Source: an uncultured Parabacteroides sp. (GTDB taxonomy: Bacteria; Bacteroidota; Bacteroidia; Bacteroidales; Tannerellaceae). From it: 19,915 nucleotides of DNA. Positions 1 to 5,490 of this stretch are shown here, piece after piece; positions within the stretch are counted from its first letter, which is position 1, and the number at the start of each line of letters is the position of its first letter. Below the pieces are notes generated by a model. The model ran no database searches. It was not told the origin of the DNA and saw only the letters and a list, made by a program, of their open reading frames with translations. The translations under genes were made by a program, and so were the position numbers. The stretch is taken from NCBI GenBank assembly GCA_900770835.1, contig CAAGLQ010000223.1:1-19915 (forward strand), given 5' to 3'.

Positions 1-221
1 CCCTGCTTGCGCAACTCCATCACGCAGGCCTGGGCAATGTCGTTTTTCGGCAATCGGGTGACAAACTCCGTCTCAATCCCATAGTGTGCCAACGAGACGG
101 CCACATTGGCCTCGCCACCGCCATAGGTGGCACTGAAACGGTCGGCTTGGCTGAAACGCAGGTAATCCGGCGTGGCCAAGCGGAGCATAATCTCTCCAAA
201 AGTGATGACTTTCTGACTCAT
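1..221 (-). CDS. kdgK: 2-keto-3-deoxygluconate kinase (PfkB family), N-terminal part, cut by window edge
   Basis: Reverse translation from the ATG at 219-221 gives about 73 residues with no stop before the window edge. The protein begins MSQKVITFGEIMLRL and continues through YGGGEANVAVSLAHYG and FVTRLPKNDIAQ. The FGEIMLRL start and the glycine-rich GGGEANVA segment (about residues 34-41) are typical of the PfkB sugar kinases annotated as KDG kinases in Bacteroides. These phosphorylate 2-keto-3-deoxygluconate to KDPG during uronate or pectin breakdown, in the cytoplasm. The GxGD catalytic motif of the family lies in the C-terminal part, which is missing here because of the window edge. Other PfkB sugar specificities, such as fructokinase, cannot be excluded from the N-terminus alone. 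The start is supported by a -7 box about 48 nt upstream. Confidence 0.8.
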   Translation of the reverse strand, partial: MSQKVITFGEIMLRLATPDYLRFSQADRFSATYGGGEANVAVSLAHYGIETEFVTRLPKNDIAQACVMELRKQ

Positions 222-268
222 AATATCGTAGCTACGAAGATGATATTCTCTAAATTTTATAACGCTCG

Positions 269-276
269 CAAAGATA
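269..276 (-). promoter_or_regulatory. Bacteroidetes -7 box (TATCTTTG) for the KDG kinase gene
   Basis: Read on the minus strand this is TATCTTTG, an exact match to the TAnnTTTG -7 consensus. A TTTG lies upstream but too close to serve as an ideal -33 element. Transcription would start about 40 nt before the kinase ATG. Between this box and the gap terminator at 459-488 there are about 180 bases in which I see no credible gene. Confidence 0.6.
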
Positions 277-458
277 CGGCTATTTTTCAAACGAGGTTTA
301 CTCCCACCCGCAAAATTCTGGGCTACCGGGCAACGCCTCCGATATTAAGAATCCCCAAACAGTTCAGGATGTGCTTGGGCCGTTTCCGAGAAAGAGGTAT
401 GCGATCCATACTATCATGCGGTTTCAGTCCACCCAACGACCATAGCGTTGCCGTAGAT

Positions 459-488
459 AAAAAAAAGCCGCATCCCGAAGGATACGGC
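459..488 (-). terminator. Rho-independent terminator of gap
   Basis: On the minus strand a 9-bp stem (GCCGTATCC with GGATGCGGC, one G-T pair) closes a TTCG tetraloop and is followed by eight T residues. It starts 28 nt after the gap stop codon, so it ends the gap transcript. Confidence 0.9.
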
Positions 489-516
489 CCTAAACTATCT
501 AATCAAGTAAGATGAT

Positions 517-1527
517 TTATGCATTAACAGATGCCATGTGAGCGATCAAATCGAGAACCTTGTTAGAATAACCGATCTCGTTGTCGTACCAAGAAACAAC
601 CTTAACGAATGTGTCAGTCAAATAAACACCTGCGTTAGCATCGAAGATAGAAGTCAACGTGCAGCCCAGGAAGTCAGAAGATACAACTGCATCCTCAGTG
701 TAACCCAGAACACCCTTCAACTCGCCCTCAGAAGCCTCTTTCATTGCAGCGCAGATAGCCTCCTTAGTAGCCGGCTTAGCCAAGTTTACTGTCAAGTCAA
801 CAACAGAAACATCCAAAGTCGGAACACGCATAGAGATACCTGTCAACTTACCGTTCAACTCAGGAATAACCTTACCTACAGCCTTAGCAGCACCCGTAGA
901 AGAAGGGATGATGTTGCCAGAAGCAGCACGGCCACCACGCCAGTCCTTCAAAGACGGACCATCAACTGTCTTCTGAGTAGCAGTAGTTGAGTGAACTGTA
1001 GTCATCAAACCGTTTACGATACCGAACTTGTCGTTCAAAACCTTAGCGATCGGAGCCAAGCAGTTAGTAGTACAAGAAGCGTTAGAAACGAACTGAGTAC
1101 CCTTAACATAAGTCTTCTCGTTAACACCGCAAACGAACATCGGAGTAGCGTCCTTAGAAGGTGCAGACATTACAACATACTTAGCACCTGCCTGGATGTG
1201 AGCCTGAGCCTTCTCCTGAGTCAAGAACAAACCAGTTGACTCAACAACATACTCAGCACCTACTGCATCCCACTTCAAGTCAGCCGGGTTACGCTCTGCT
1301 GTTACGCGGATTTCGTTACCGTTAACGATCAACTTGCTGTTCTCAACATCAGCCTCGATAGTACCGTCGAACTGACCGTGCATTGTATCATATTTCAACA
1401 TGTATGCCAAGTAATCAACCGGGCACAAGTCGTTAATACCTACAATCTGGATATCATTTCTTGTTTGTGCTGCACGGAATACGAAACGGCCGATACGACC
1501 AAAACCGTTAATACCTACTTTAATCAT
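517..1527 (-). CDS. gap: Glyceraldehyde-3-phosphate dehydrogenase, type I
   Basis: This cytoplasmic glycolytic enzyme converts glyceraldehyde-3-phosphate, NAD+ and phosphate to 1,3-bisphosphoglycerate. The 336-residue length is normal for the family. The N-terminal Rossmann fold opens with INGFGRIGR (residues 6-14). The active-site signature SNASCTTNCLAP places the nucleophilic cysteine at residue 152 and the catalytic histidine at about 179 (TTVHS). Residues 32-34 are NDL; an aspartate there is usual for NAD-dependent enzymes. The C-terminal WYDNEIGYSNKVLDL block is also typical. Codon use looks strongly biased (repeated GTT, AAC, TCC-type codons), as expected for a very highly expressed gene. 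It appears to be monocistronic, with its own -7 box upstream and a strong terminator downstream. Bacteroidales often carry several gap copies; whether this is the main one cannot be told here. Confidence 0.97.
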   Translation of the reverse strand: MIKVGINGFGRIGRFVFRAAQTRNDIQIVGINDLCPVDYLAYMLKYDTMHGQFDGTIEADVENSKLIVNGNEIRVTAERNPADLKWDAVGAEYVVESTGLFLTQEKAQAHIQAGAKYVVMSAPSKDATPMFVCGVNEKTYVKGTQFVSNASCTTNCLAPIAKVLNDKFGIVNGLMTTVHSTTATQKTVDGPSLKDWRGGRAASGNIIPSSTGAAKAVGKVIPELNGKLTGISMRVPTLDVSVVDLTVNLAKPATKEAICAAMKEASEGELKGVLGYTEDAVVSSDFLGCTLTSIFDANAGVYLTDTFVKVVSWYDNEIGYSNKVLDLIAHMASVNA

Positions 1528-1627
1528 TGTTGTAAAACTTTTATGAGTATATTAATAATAAATTCGTTTATCTGATTCAGTCAGACGGGGAAGCATTCAA
1601 CCTTTCACCCCCCGCTTTTCAACGCTG

Positions 1628-1635
1628 CAAATTTA
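1628..1635 (-). promoter_or_regulatory. -7 box (TAAATTTG) upstream of gap
   Basis: The minus-strand sequence TAAATTTG fits TAnnTTTG exactly. It implies a 5' leader of roughly 95 nt before the gap ATG. The leader contains a C/G run (1606-1616) and an AT-rich stretch next to the start codon. No clear -33 TTTG is present at the ideal spacing. Confidence 0.6.
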
Positions 1636-1710
1636 CTTATGTTTTTTGGATTAGCCTGTATGTTCTACACGGAAAAAGTATGCTCTATAACATAAATTAA
1701 TTGTTGCAGC

Positions 1711-2100
1711 TTACTTCTTTTTAGGAAAGAGGAGGCGAGAAAACCATTTTCTCACTTTTTTAATCCCCCAAGTCATAATTATAGGTTGCGCCACCTCCCA
1801 TACGACAGGTAAAAGGCTCTTACCGATAGACAAGAGATCTCCCCAGCCCAATGGCATGGCCGTAGCGGAAACCGTTTGATTGGCTGACGCTTTAGCCTCA
1901 TGTTTCTTATTTCCTCCGGAGAACAATAATGAAGAGAGGCCTGATAGCAACAAGCTGCCTGCGTGCGCCTGAATATAGGCACAGTCAGCATTTAATTTGA
2001 TCTTGCGCAACTCACACTCTTCAGTCACACGTCGCTTCTCATGGAGCAACCGTTCCAGCGGTGTCAACGTCTGCGGCAGGTTTGTCGTTTGTTGTCTCAT
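1711..2100 (-). CDS. Uncharacterised protein, third gene of the YtxH/holin-like set
   Basis: I do not recognise a defined domain. The product has about 129 residues from the chosen ATG. It shows a charged helical start (LERLLHEKRRVTEECELRKI), a hydrophobic glycine/serine stretch (GSLLLSGLSSLLFSGG) that may be a short membrane or hairpin segment, a second hydrophobic helix near LPVVWEVAQPIIMTWGI, and a very basic end (KKVRKWFSRLLFPKKK). A membrane-associated protein acting with the preceding holin-like gene is plausible. An ATG 42 nt further upstream (2142) would add 14 residues but deepen the overlap with the preceding gene from 62 to 104 nt. I prefer 2100, although even this start lies inside the previous gene. 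The order YtxH, holin-like, then an unknown protein is, to my knowledge, recurrent in Bacteroidales. Confidence 0.65.
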   Translation of the reverse strand: MRQQTTNLPQTLTPLERLLHEKRRVTEECELRKIKLNADCAYIQAHAGSLLLSGLSSLLFSGGNKKHEAKASANQTVSATAMPLGWGDLLSIGKSLLPVVWEVAQPIIMTWGIKKVRKWFSRLLFPKKK

Positions 2101-2455
2101 TCCTCTTTTCGTCGTTGGATAGTAAGGTAGCGATGACCTCATTTAATACTTTTGTCGTGATTATCTCTCGGTTACGAATGATGAGCCACATCAGTAGCAG
2201 ATAAAGTATCGCTACCAGGCCAAAACCAGCACCCGTAACGCCGATCCACTCTCCCAAGAAAAAGCCTAAAGCCAAGAAGATGAACAGGATCGCAAAAAAA
2301 GCGAGAAACAGAAGCACCAATCCATACGAGAGGACGGCAATCACCTTACCCGTCCGCTCGTATGTATTGAGTTTGAGTAGCTCCAGCTTGAACTCCACAA
2401 AGGCTGACACATCTTCCCTCAGCTCTTGAATGATCTTGTCAGGATCTTTCTCCAT
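2039..2455 (-). CDS. Holin-like superfamily membrane protein (Phage_holin_3_6 type)
   Basis: This is a 138-residue inner-membrane protein. It has an amphipathic N-terminus (residues 1-35), two long hydrophobic helices (about 38-66 and 73-93) separated by a tight GEWIGVTGAG turn, and a polar, probably disordered C-terminus (114-138). This layout matches the Phage_holin_3_6 / YqjE-like family, which is chromosomal and common in bacteria. Despite the name there is no prophage here and no evidence that it lyses cells. The gene starts 12 nt after the YtxH-like stop, so the two are almost certainly co-transcribed and may act together in the envelope or in stress. Its last 62 nt or more are shared with the next gene in another frame, which may explain the low-complexity tail (DKPAADVDTAGTVAP). 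Confidence 0.8.
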   Translation of the reverse strand: MEKDPDKIIQELREDVSAFVEFKLELLKLNTYERTGKVIAVLSYGLVLLFLAFFAILFIFLALGFFLGEWIGVTGAGFGLVAILYLLLMWLIIRNREIITTKVLNEVIATLLSNDEKRNETTNDKPAADVDTAGTVAP

Positions 2456-2467
2456 AAGCGGGAAGGA

Positions 2468-2689
2468 TTATTCAGCTGATGCCTCTGCGGCTGCCGCAGC
2501 TGCGGCCTCCTTGCCCTCTTTGTATTTCGCCAAGGCAGAGTTAAAACCCTCTTTCACCTTGCCTACTACGCCGTTCAACTCTTCCAGCAATTGCTCTCTC
2601 TTGTCTGTAGCAGCCAAATAGCCTACGGCCGCACCTACAGCTGCACCTACCACGAGGCCCAGCAACAACTTAGAATCTACGCTTTTCAT
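2468..2689 (-). CDS. YtxH-like small membrane protein
   Basis: The product has 73 residues. The N-terminal hydrophobic, glycine/alanine-rich helix (LLLGLVVGAAVGAAVGYLAA, about residues 8-27) is followed by TDKREQLLEELNGVVGKVKEGF and an alanine-rich helical tail. A glycine-zipper-like helix followed by a charged amphipathic helix is the hallmark of the YtxH-like family (PF12732), which is associated with general stress and envelope functions in other bacteria. The exact role is unknown. A weak AGGA sits 7 nt before the ATG. The gene begins 96 nt after the prmA stop on the same strand; I see no exact TAnnTTTG box in that gap, so read-through from prmA or a weaker promoter is possible. Confidence 0.85.
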   Translation of the reverse strand: MKSVDSKLLLGLVVGAAVGAAVGYLAATDKREQLLEELNGVVGKVKEGFNSALAKYKEGKEAAAAAAAEASAE

Positions 2690-2785
2690 GATCGTTCCTG
2701 TTTTTAATTACTAATTTGTATTTGGATAACGTTTTTACTTCTTGGATAGTTTATCGACAACTTCGTTTTTTATCGTTAAACATTG

Positions 2786-3637
2786 TTATGCTTTCACCAC
2801 TTTGACTGCCACCCAATTGTGGCGTTCCTTATAACCCTCTACCCGTAAGCCATTTCGCTGGCACTCCTCCTCGATAACCGGGAGATCCTCCAGATAGAAG
2901 CCACTCATGAAGAGTTGGCCTTCCGGTTGTAATGCCTCCGCATAAAAGTGCATATCCCGCAACAGGATATTGCGATTGATATTGGCAAAAATCACCTCAA
3001 ACGGGGCAAAAGCTGCAATACGCTCGGCACCTCCTAAAGCTACCTCAATCTCCTCCGTATGGTTAAGCCGGATGTTCTCCAAGGCATTCTCATAGGCCCA
3101 TTCATCAATATCAATTGCCACCACCTTCTCAGCCCCTTTCATGCGGGCCAAAATAGCTAAGACCGCCGTGCCGCATCCCATATCCAACAAGCGTTTTTCC
3201 GCCAGCTGTTCTTCAAGCATCCAACTGATCATCAGATAGGTTGTCTCATGGTTGCCTGTGCCAAAGGCCATCTTCGGATCAATAATAATGGTATAGGTAT
3301 AGCCCGGTTCCGGTTCGTGGAAAGAGGCACGGATCAAACAGTCGCTGCCGATACGGATCGGTTTGAAATAGTTCTTCTCCCACTCCTCATTCCAATCTTT
3401 GCTCTCTACGGGGGTGCAAACATAGTGAATCGTTGTCTCCTCTAAAGGGAAAGCCGCCAAAGTAGCTTTCAATGCAGCCTCATCGTACAGTTGATCAGCG
3501 ATGTAGCCTTGCAAACCCTGCTCATCCTGTGTGAAGCTTTCAAAACCGATCTCACCCAGCTCTGCGGCTAAGACATCATTCAGAATCTCCGTCTCGATGG
3601 GAGATTGATAAGTGAAGCGAAGTTCGTAATAGTTCAT
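2786..3637 (-). CDS. prmA: Ribosomal protein L11 methyltransferase
   Basis: This SAM-dependent methyltransferase modifies lysine and N-terminal amino groups of ribosomal protein L11 (RplK) in the cytoplasm. The 283-residue protein has the family layout: an N-terminal substrate-recognition domain (1-90), a WNEEWEKNYFKP linker (82-93), then the Rossmann-like catalytic domain. Key blocks are DPKMAFGTGNHETT (120-133), the SAM-binding LLDMGCGTAVLAI (150-162), the acidic VVAIDIDEWA (172-181) that binds the SAM ribose, and FANINRNILL (217-226), the PrmA form of motif IV. The length fits the Bacteroidetes version, which is a little shorter than E. coli PrmA. An own promoter box at 3666-3673 and an upstream terminator at 3689-3715 separate it from the sulfur genes. 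No Shine-Dalgarno is visible. Confidence 0.95.
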   Translation of the reverse strand: MNYYELRFTYQSPIETEILNDVLAAELGEIGFESFTQDEQGLQGYIADQLYDEAALKATLAAFPLEETTIHYVCTPVESKDWNEEWEKNYFKPIRIGSDCLIRASFHEPEPGYTYTIIIDPKMAFGTGNHETTYLMISWMLEEQLAEKRLLDMGCGTAVLAILARMKGAEKVVAIDIDEWAYENALENIRLNHTEEIEVALGGAERIAAFAPFEVIFANINRNILLRDMHFYAEALQPEGQLFMSGFYLEDLPVIEEECQRNGLRVEGYKERHNWVAVKVVKA

Positions 3638-3665
3638 AATTATTTGTCTTATTATGCGTCAGCTA

Positions 3666-3673
3666 CAAAGATA
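3666..3673 (-). promoter_or_regulatory. -7 box (TATCTTTG) for prmA
   Basis: This is an exact TAnnTTTG match on the minus strand, 28 nt before the prmA ATG. It is followed directly by the segment GTAGCTGACGC. A nearly identical segment follows a second box-like TAACTTTG at 3750-3757. Confidence 0.6.
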
Positions 3674-3688
3674 GTGCAAACCGAACGC

Positions 3689-3715
3689 AAAAAGCCAAGT
3701 TCGCTTGTGCTTTTT
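3689..3715 (-). terminator. Hairpin terminator between tusA-like gene and prmA
   Basis: AAAAAGC (3689-3695) pairs with GCTTTTT (3709-3715); an inner AAG/CTT pairing closes a four-base loop. The stem ends in runs of A on one side and T on the other, so it can act in both directions. It lies 53 nt beyond the tusA-like stop and just before the prmA promoter. Confidence 0.65.
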
Positions 3716-3767
3716 GCTGAGGTGCAGCCTATTTTCGCAGCGTCAGCTGCAAAGTTAAACAAAAAAA

Positions 3768-3989
3768 CTATTTTTCAATGACCACACGATGGGTCGTGCC
3801 TTCCACATGTTCTACCGCCAAGACCTTAAAGCCCTGTTCCGACGCACTGCGAGGCACGTTATTCAACGGTTCGCCTTCACTCAACAGCACCTCCAACGTA
3901 TCGCCTTTGGCCATTTGTGCCAGTTTCAGTTTCGTACGCACAAAGGTCATCGGGCAATGCTCTTGCGTAATATCCAATTGATGTTTCAT
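3768..3989 (-). CDS. TusA/SirA-family sulfur carrier protein
   Basis: This 73-residue protein is the usual size for TusA-like carriers. It contains the family signature with the conserved Cys12-Pro13 pair (EHCPMTFVRTKLKLAQM), which carries a persulfide in TusA. The later GDTLEVLL and GEPLNNVPRSASEQGF blocks match the beta-alpha-beta fold and the substrate loop. In E. coli TusA relays sulfur to tRNA thiolation; here the partner genes are a DsrE-like protein 18 nt upstream and a MoeB/ThiF-like enzyme before that. A role as a sulfur carrier in that operon is therefore likely, but the final acceptor (tRNA, cofactor or other) is not shown. The gene ends the operon and is followed by a terminator hairpin. 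Confidence 0.88.
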   Translation of the reverse strand: MKHQLDITQEHCPMTFVRTKLKLAQMAKGDTLEVLLSEGEPLNNVPRSASEQGFKVLAVEHVEGTTHRVVIEK

Positions 3990-4007
3990 ACCTTATTGCT
4001 TTTATCA

Positions 4008-4514
4008 TTAAACAAATAGCGTCTGTCCGCCCTCGGAAAGCTGCAAGAAGGTAGCCACGCCCAGTACATCCTCCACCTCATGCACGAAATCATCCGCTTG
4101 CAATCCCAGCACATGCATCGCCATCTCGCAGGCATAAAGATGGACACCTAACGCTTTCGCCGCCTCGACCAGCTCCTCCAAAGTAGCCACATGGTTCTTC
4201 CGCATCAACCAGCGGAACAGGCGCGGACCAAGGCCGAACAGATTAAAACGGCTGGCAGGCGCACATCGCAAACCGCCCATTAAAAAACCAAACAGTTTTT
4301 GCATCGGACTCTTACCGACAAAGGAATGTCCCTCCTTGCGCTTGATCGCATCCAATCCCCAAAAAGTGAAGAAAATGTTTACCTCATAACCCACAGCAGC
4401 AGCTCCCGTAGCCAATGTAAAAACGGCAGTCAATTTATCAAAATCGCCACTGAAAGCAATCAGAGAGAGTTTCTTAGGACCTCCCTTCGCCTCTATCTCA
4501 CTTAGTTTTTCCAT
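4008..4514 (-). CDS. DsrE/DsrF/DsrH-like (DsrE2-type) sulfur relay protein
   Basis: The 168-residue protein belongs to the DsrE/DrsE_2 family (PF13686-like). The recognisable blocks are KLSLIAFSGDFDKLTAVFTLATGAAAVGYEV (about 15-45), FFTFWGLDAIKRK (48-60), and VHLYACEMAMHVLG (124-137), where Cys129 is the conserved family cysteine. A second cysteine at 84 lies in the central GGLRCAP segment. Family members bind or transfer persulfide sulfur and are very often encoded next to TusA, as here (18-nt gap). The protein is probably cytoplasmic or loosely membrane-associated because of the hydrophobic LFGFLMGG segment (74-81). No catalytic activity can be read from the sequence beyond the cysteine. 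The gene starts 39 nt after the MoeB-like gene in the same operon. Confidence 0.85.
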   Translation of the reverse strand: MEKLSEIEAKGGPKKLSLIAFSGDFDKLTAVFTLATGAAAVGYEVNIFFTFWGLDAIKRKEGHSFVGKSPMQKLFGFLMGGLRCAPASRFNLFGLGPRLFRWLMRKNHVATLEELVEAAKALGVHLYACEMAMHVLGLQADDFVHEVEDVLGVATFLQLSEGGQTLFV

Positions 4515-4553
4515 ACGTTTTTCTTTTTATTCCCTTTCTTCCTTGAAAGCTAA

Positions 4554-5357
4554 CTACTTCAACGAACAACTTGGCTGCTCCTCCATACGCAGCGTCGTTA
4601 TAGTGGGATGCTCACCACAGAGCGAGCAATGATTATTCTTTGGAACCCGAATCTTATGGAAATCCATCGTCTTAGCATCGAATGTCAATAGCTGGTCAGT
4701 CAGCAACTCTCCCACACCCGCCAGATATTTCAATGTCTCTGCCGCTTGGATCGTACCCAACATGCCTGCGATCGCGCCCAAGACACCGGCTTGCGAACAG
4801 GTTGGCACCTCTCCCGGAGGAGGAGGCGCTCCAAAGAGACAACGATAACAAGCCGTACCCGGCAAATGGGTAAAGGTCTGTCCCTCAAAGCGAAGGATTC
4901 CTCCATGCGAAAAGGGTTTGCCTGCCATCACACAAGCATCATTGATCAAAAACTTCACCGGGAAATTATCCGTCCCATCCACAATAAAGTCATACGGACG
5001 AATTAGCTCCAACGCATTCGCAGCTGATAGGAAATCGGCATGAACCTGCACCTGCACACCGGGATTCAGTCGCAATAGCTTCTCTCGTGCAGATTCTACT
5101 TTCAAACGCCCAACATCCGGAGTCGAATGGATCACCTGTCTTTGCAAATTGGATAGATCTACCGCATCGCCATCCACCAAACCAATCGTGCCTACACCAG
5201 CGGCGGCCAAATAGAGTGCGACAGGAGAGCCAAGCCCTCCTAACCCGACAATCAACACCTTACCTTGACGAATGCGCTCCTGTCCTTCCACCCCCACCTC
5301 TCGCAACAAGATGTGGCGGCTGTAGCGTAACAAATCCTCTTCGCTATAATCTATCAT
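4554..5357 (-). CDS. HesA/MoeB/ThiF-family adenylyltransferase (E1-like)
   Basis: Enzymes of this family adenylate the C-terminal glycine of small ubiquitin-like sulfur carriers (MoaD, ThiS), priming them to accept sulfur. Numbering from the ATG at 5355-5357 (267 aa), the protein shows RYSRHILL (11-18), the nucleotide-binding GLGGLGSP (38-45), VDGDAVDLSNLQRQ (61-74), DGTDN (127-131), two zinc-type CxxC pairs (170/173 and 244/247), and a cysteine at 187 in the position of the MoeB/ThiF catalytic loop. An in-frame ATG at 5468 would add 37 residues, but that extension lies upstream of the -7 box at 5387-5394 and is not family-like, so it is rejected. The ATG at 5363 is also possible, but AAAGG would abut it, whereas it is well spaced from 5357. 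No moaD or thiS is nearby. Confidence 0.9.
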   Translation of the reverse strand: MIDYSEEDLLRYSRHILLREVGVEGQERIRQGKVLIVGLGGLGSPVALYLAAAGVGTIGLVDGDAVDLSNLQRQVIHSTPDVGRLKVESAREKLLRLNPGVQVQVHADFLSAANALELIRPYDFIVDGTDNFPVKFLINDACVMAGKPFSHGGILRFEGQTFTHLPGTACYRCLFGAPPPPGEVPTCSQAGVLGAIAGMLGTIQAAETLKYLAGVGELLTDQLLTFDAKTMDFHKIRVPKNNHCSLCGEHPTITTLRMEEQPSCSLK

Positions 5358-5386
5358 GCCCATCCTTTCTTTATCAATAGTGGGCA

Positions 5387-5394
5387 CAAATGTA
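5387..5394 (-). promoter_or_regulatory. -7 box (TACATTTG) of the sulfur operon
   Basis: This is an exact TAnnTTTG match on the minus strand, ending 29 nt before the ATG at 5357. It decides the start of the MoeB/ThiF-like gene, because the longer reading frame begins upstream of the box. Confidence 0.65.
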
Positions 5395-5408
5395 AAGAAA
5401 AAGATGCG

Positions 5409-5443
5409 TTTGAGGTAAAATCGAAGCGTTTTATCTATCTTTG
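5409..5443 (+). promoter_or_regulatory. Promoter of the GH43 gene (TTTG ... TATCTTTG)
   Basis: TATCTTTG at 5436-5443 matches the Bacteroidetes -7 consensus exactly. A TTTG at 5409-5412 could be the -33 element, but the 23-nt spacing is slightly wide compared with the usual 19-21. It is divergent from, and interleaved with, the promoter of the sulfur operon. The leader before the GH43 ATG would be about 40 nt. Confidence 0.6.
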
Positions 5444-5490
5444 CCACAGCCAACCAAACAACAGACAATCATAAACAACAATAGATAGCG

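Noticed and set aside
84..515. Plus-strand open frame of 143 codons at the left end
   Set aside because: It overlaps the KDG kinase start and the gap terminator on the other strand, has no family-like sequence and no start signal.
538..1239. Open frames antisense to gap
   Set aside because: They are shadows created by the biased codon use of the gap gene; the translations are serine/asparagine/arginine-rich and not protein-like.
2039..2455. Prophage lysis gene
   Set aside because: The holin-like family is widespread on chromosomes, and no endolysin, capsid, tail or integrase genes accompany it.
5358..5468. N-terminal extension of the MoeB/ThiF-like protein to an ATG at 5468
   Set aside because: It lies upstream of the -7 box at 5387-5394, overlaps the GH43 promoter and does not resemble the family N-terminus, which begins near MIDYSEEDLLRYSRH.
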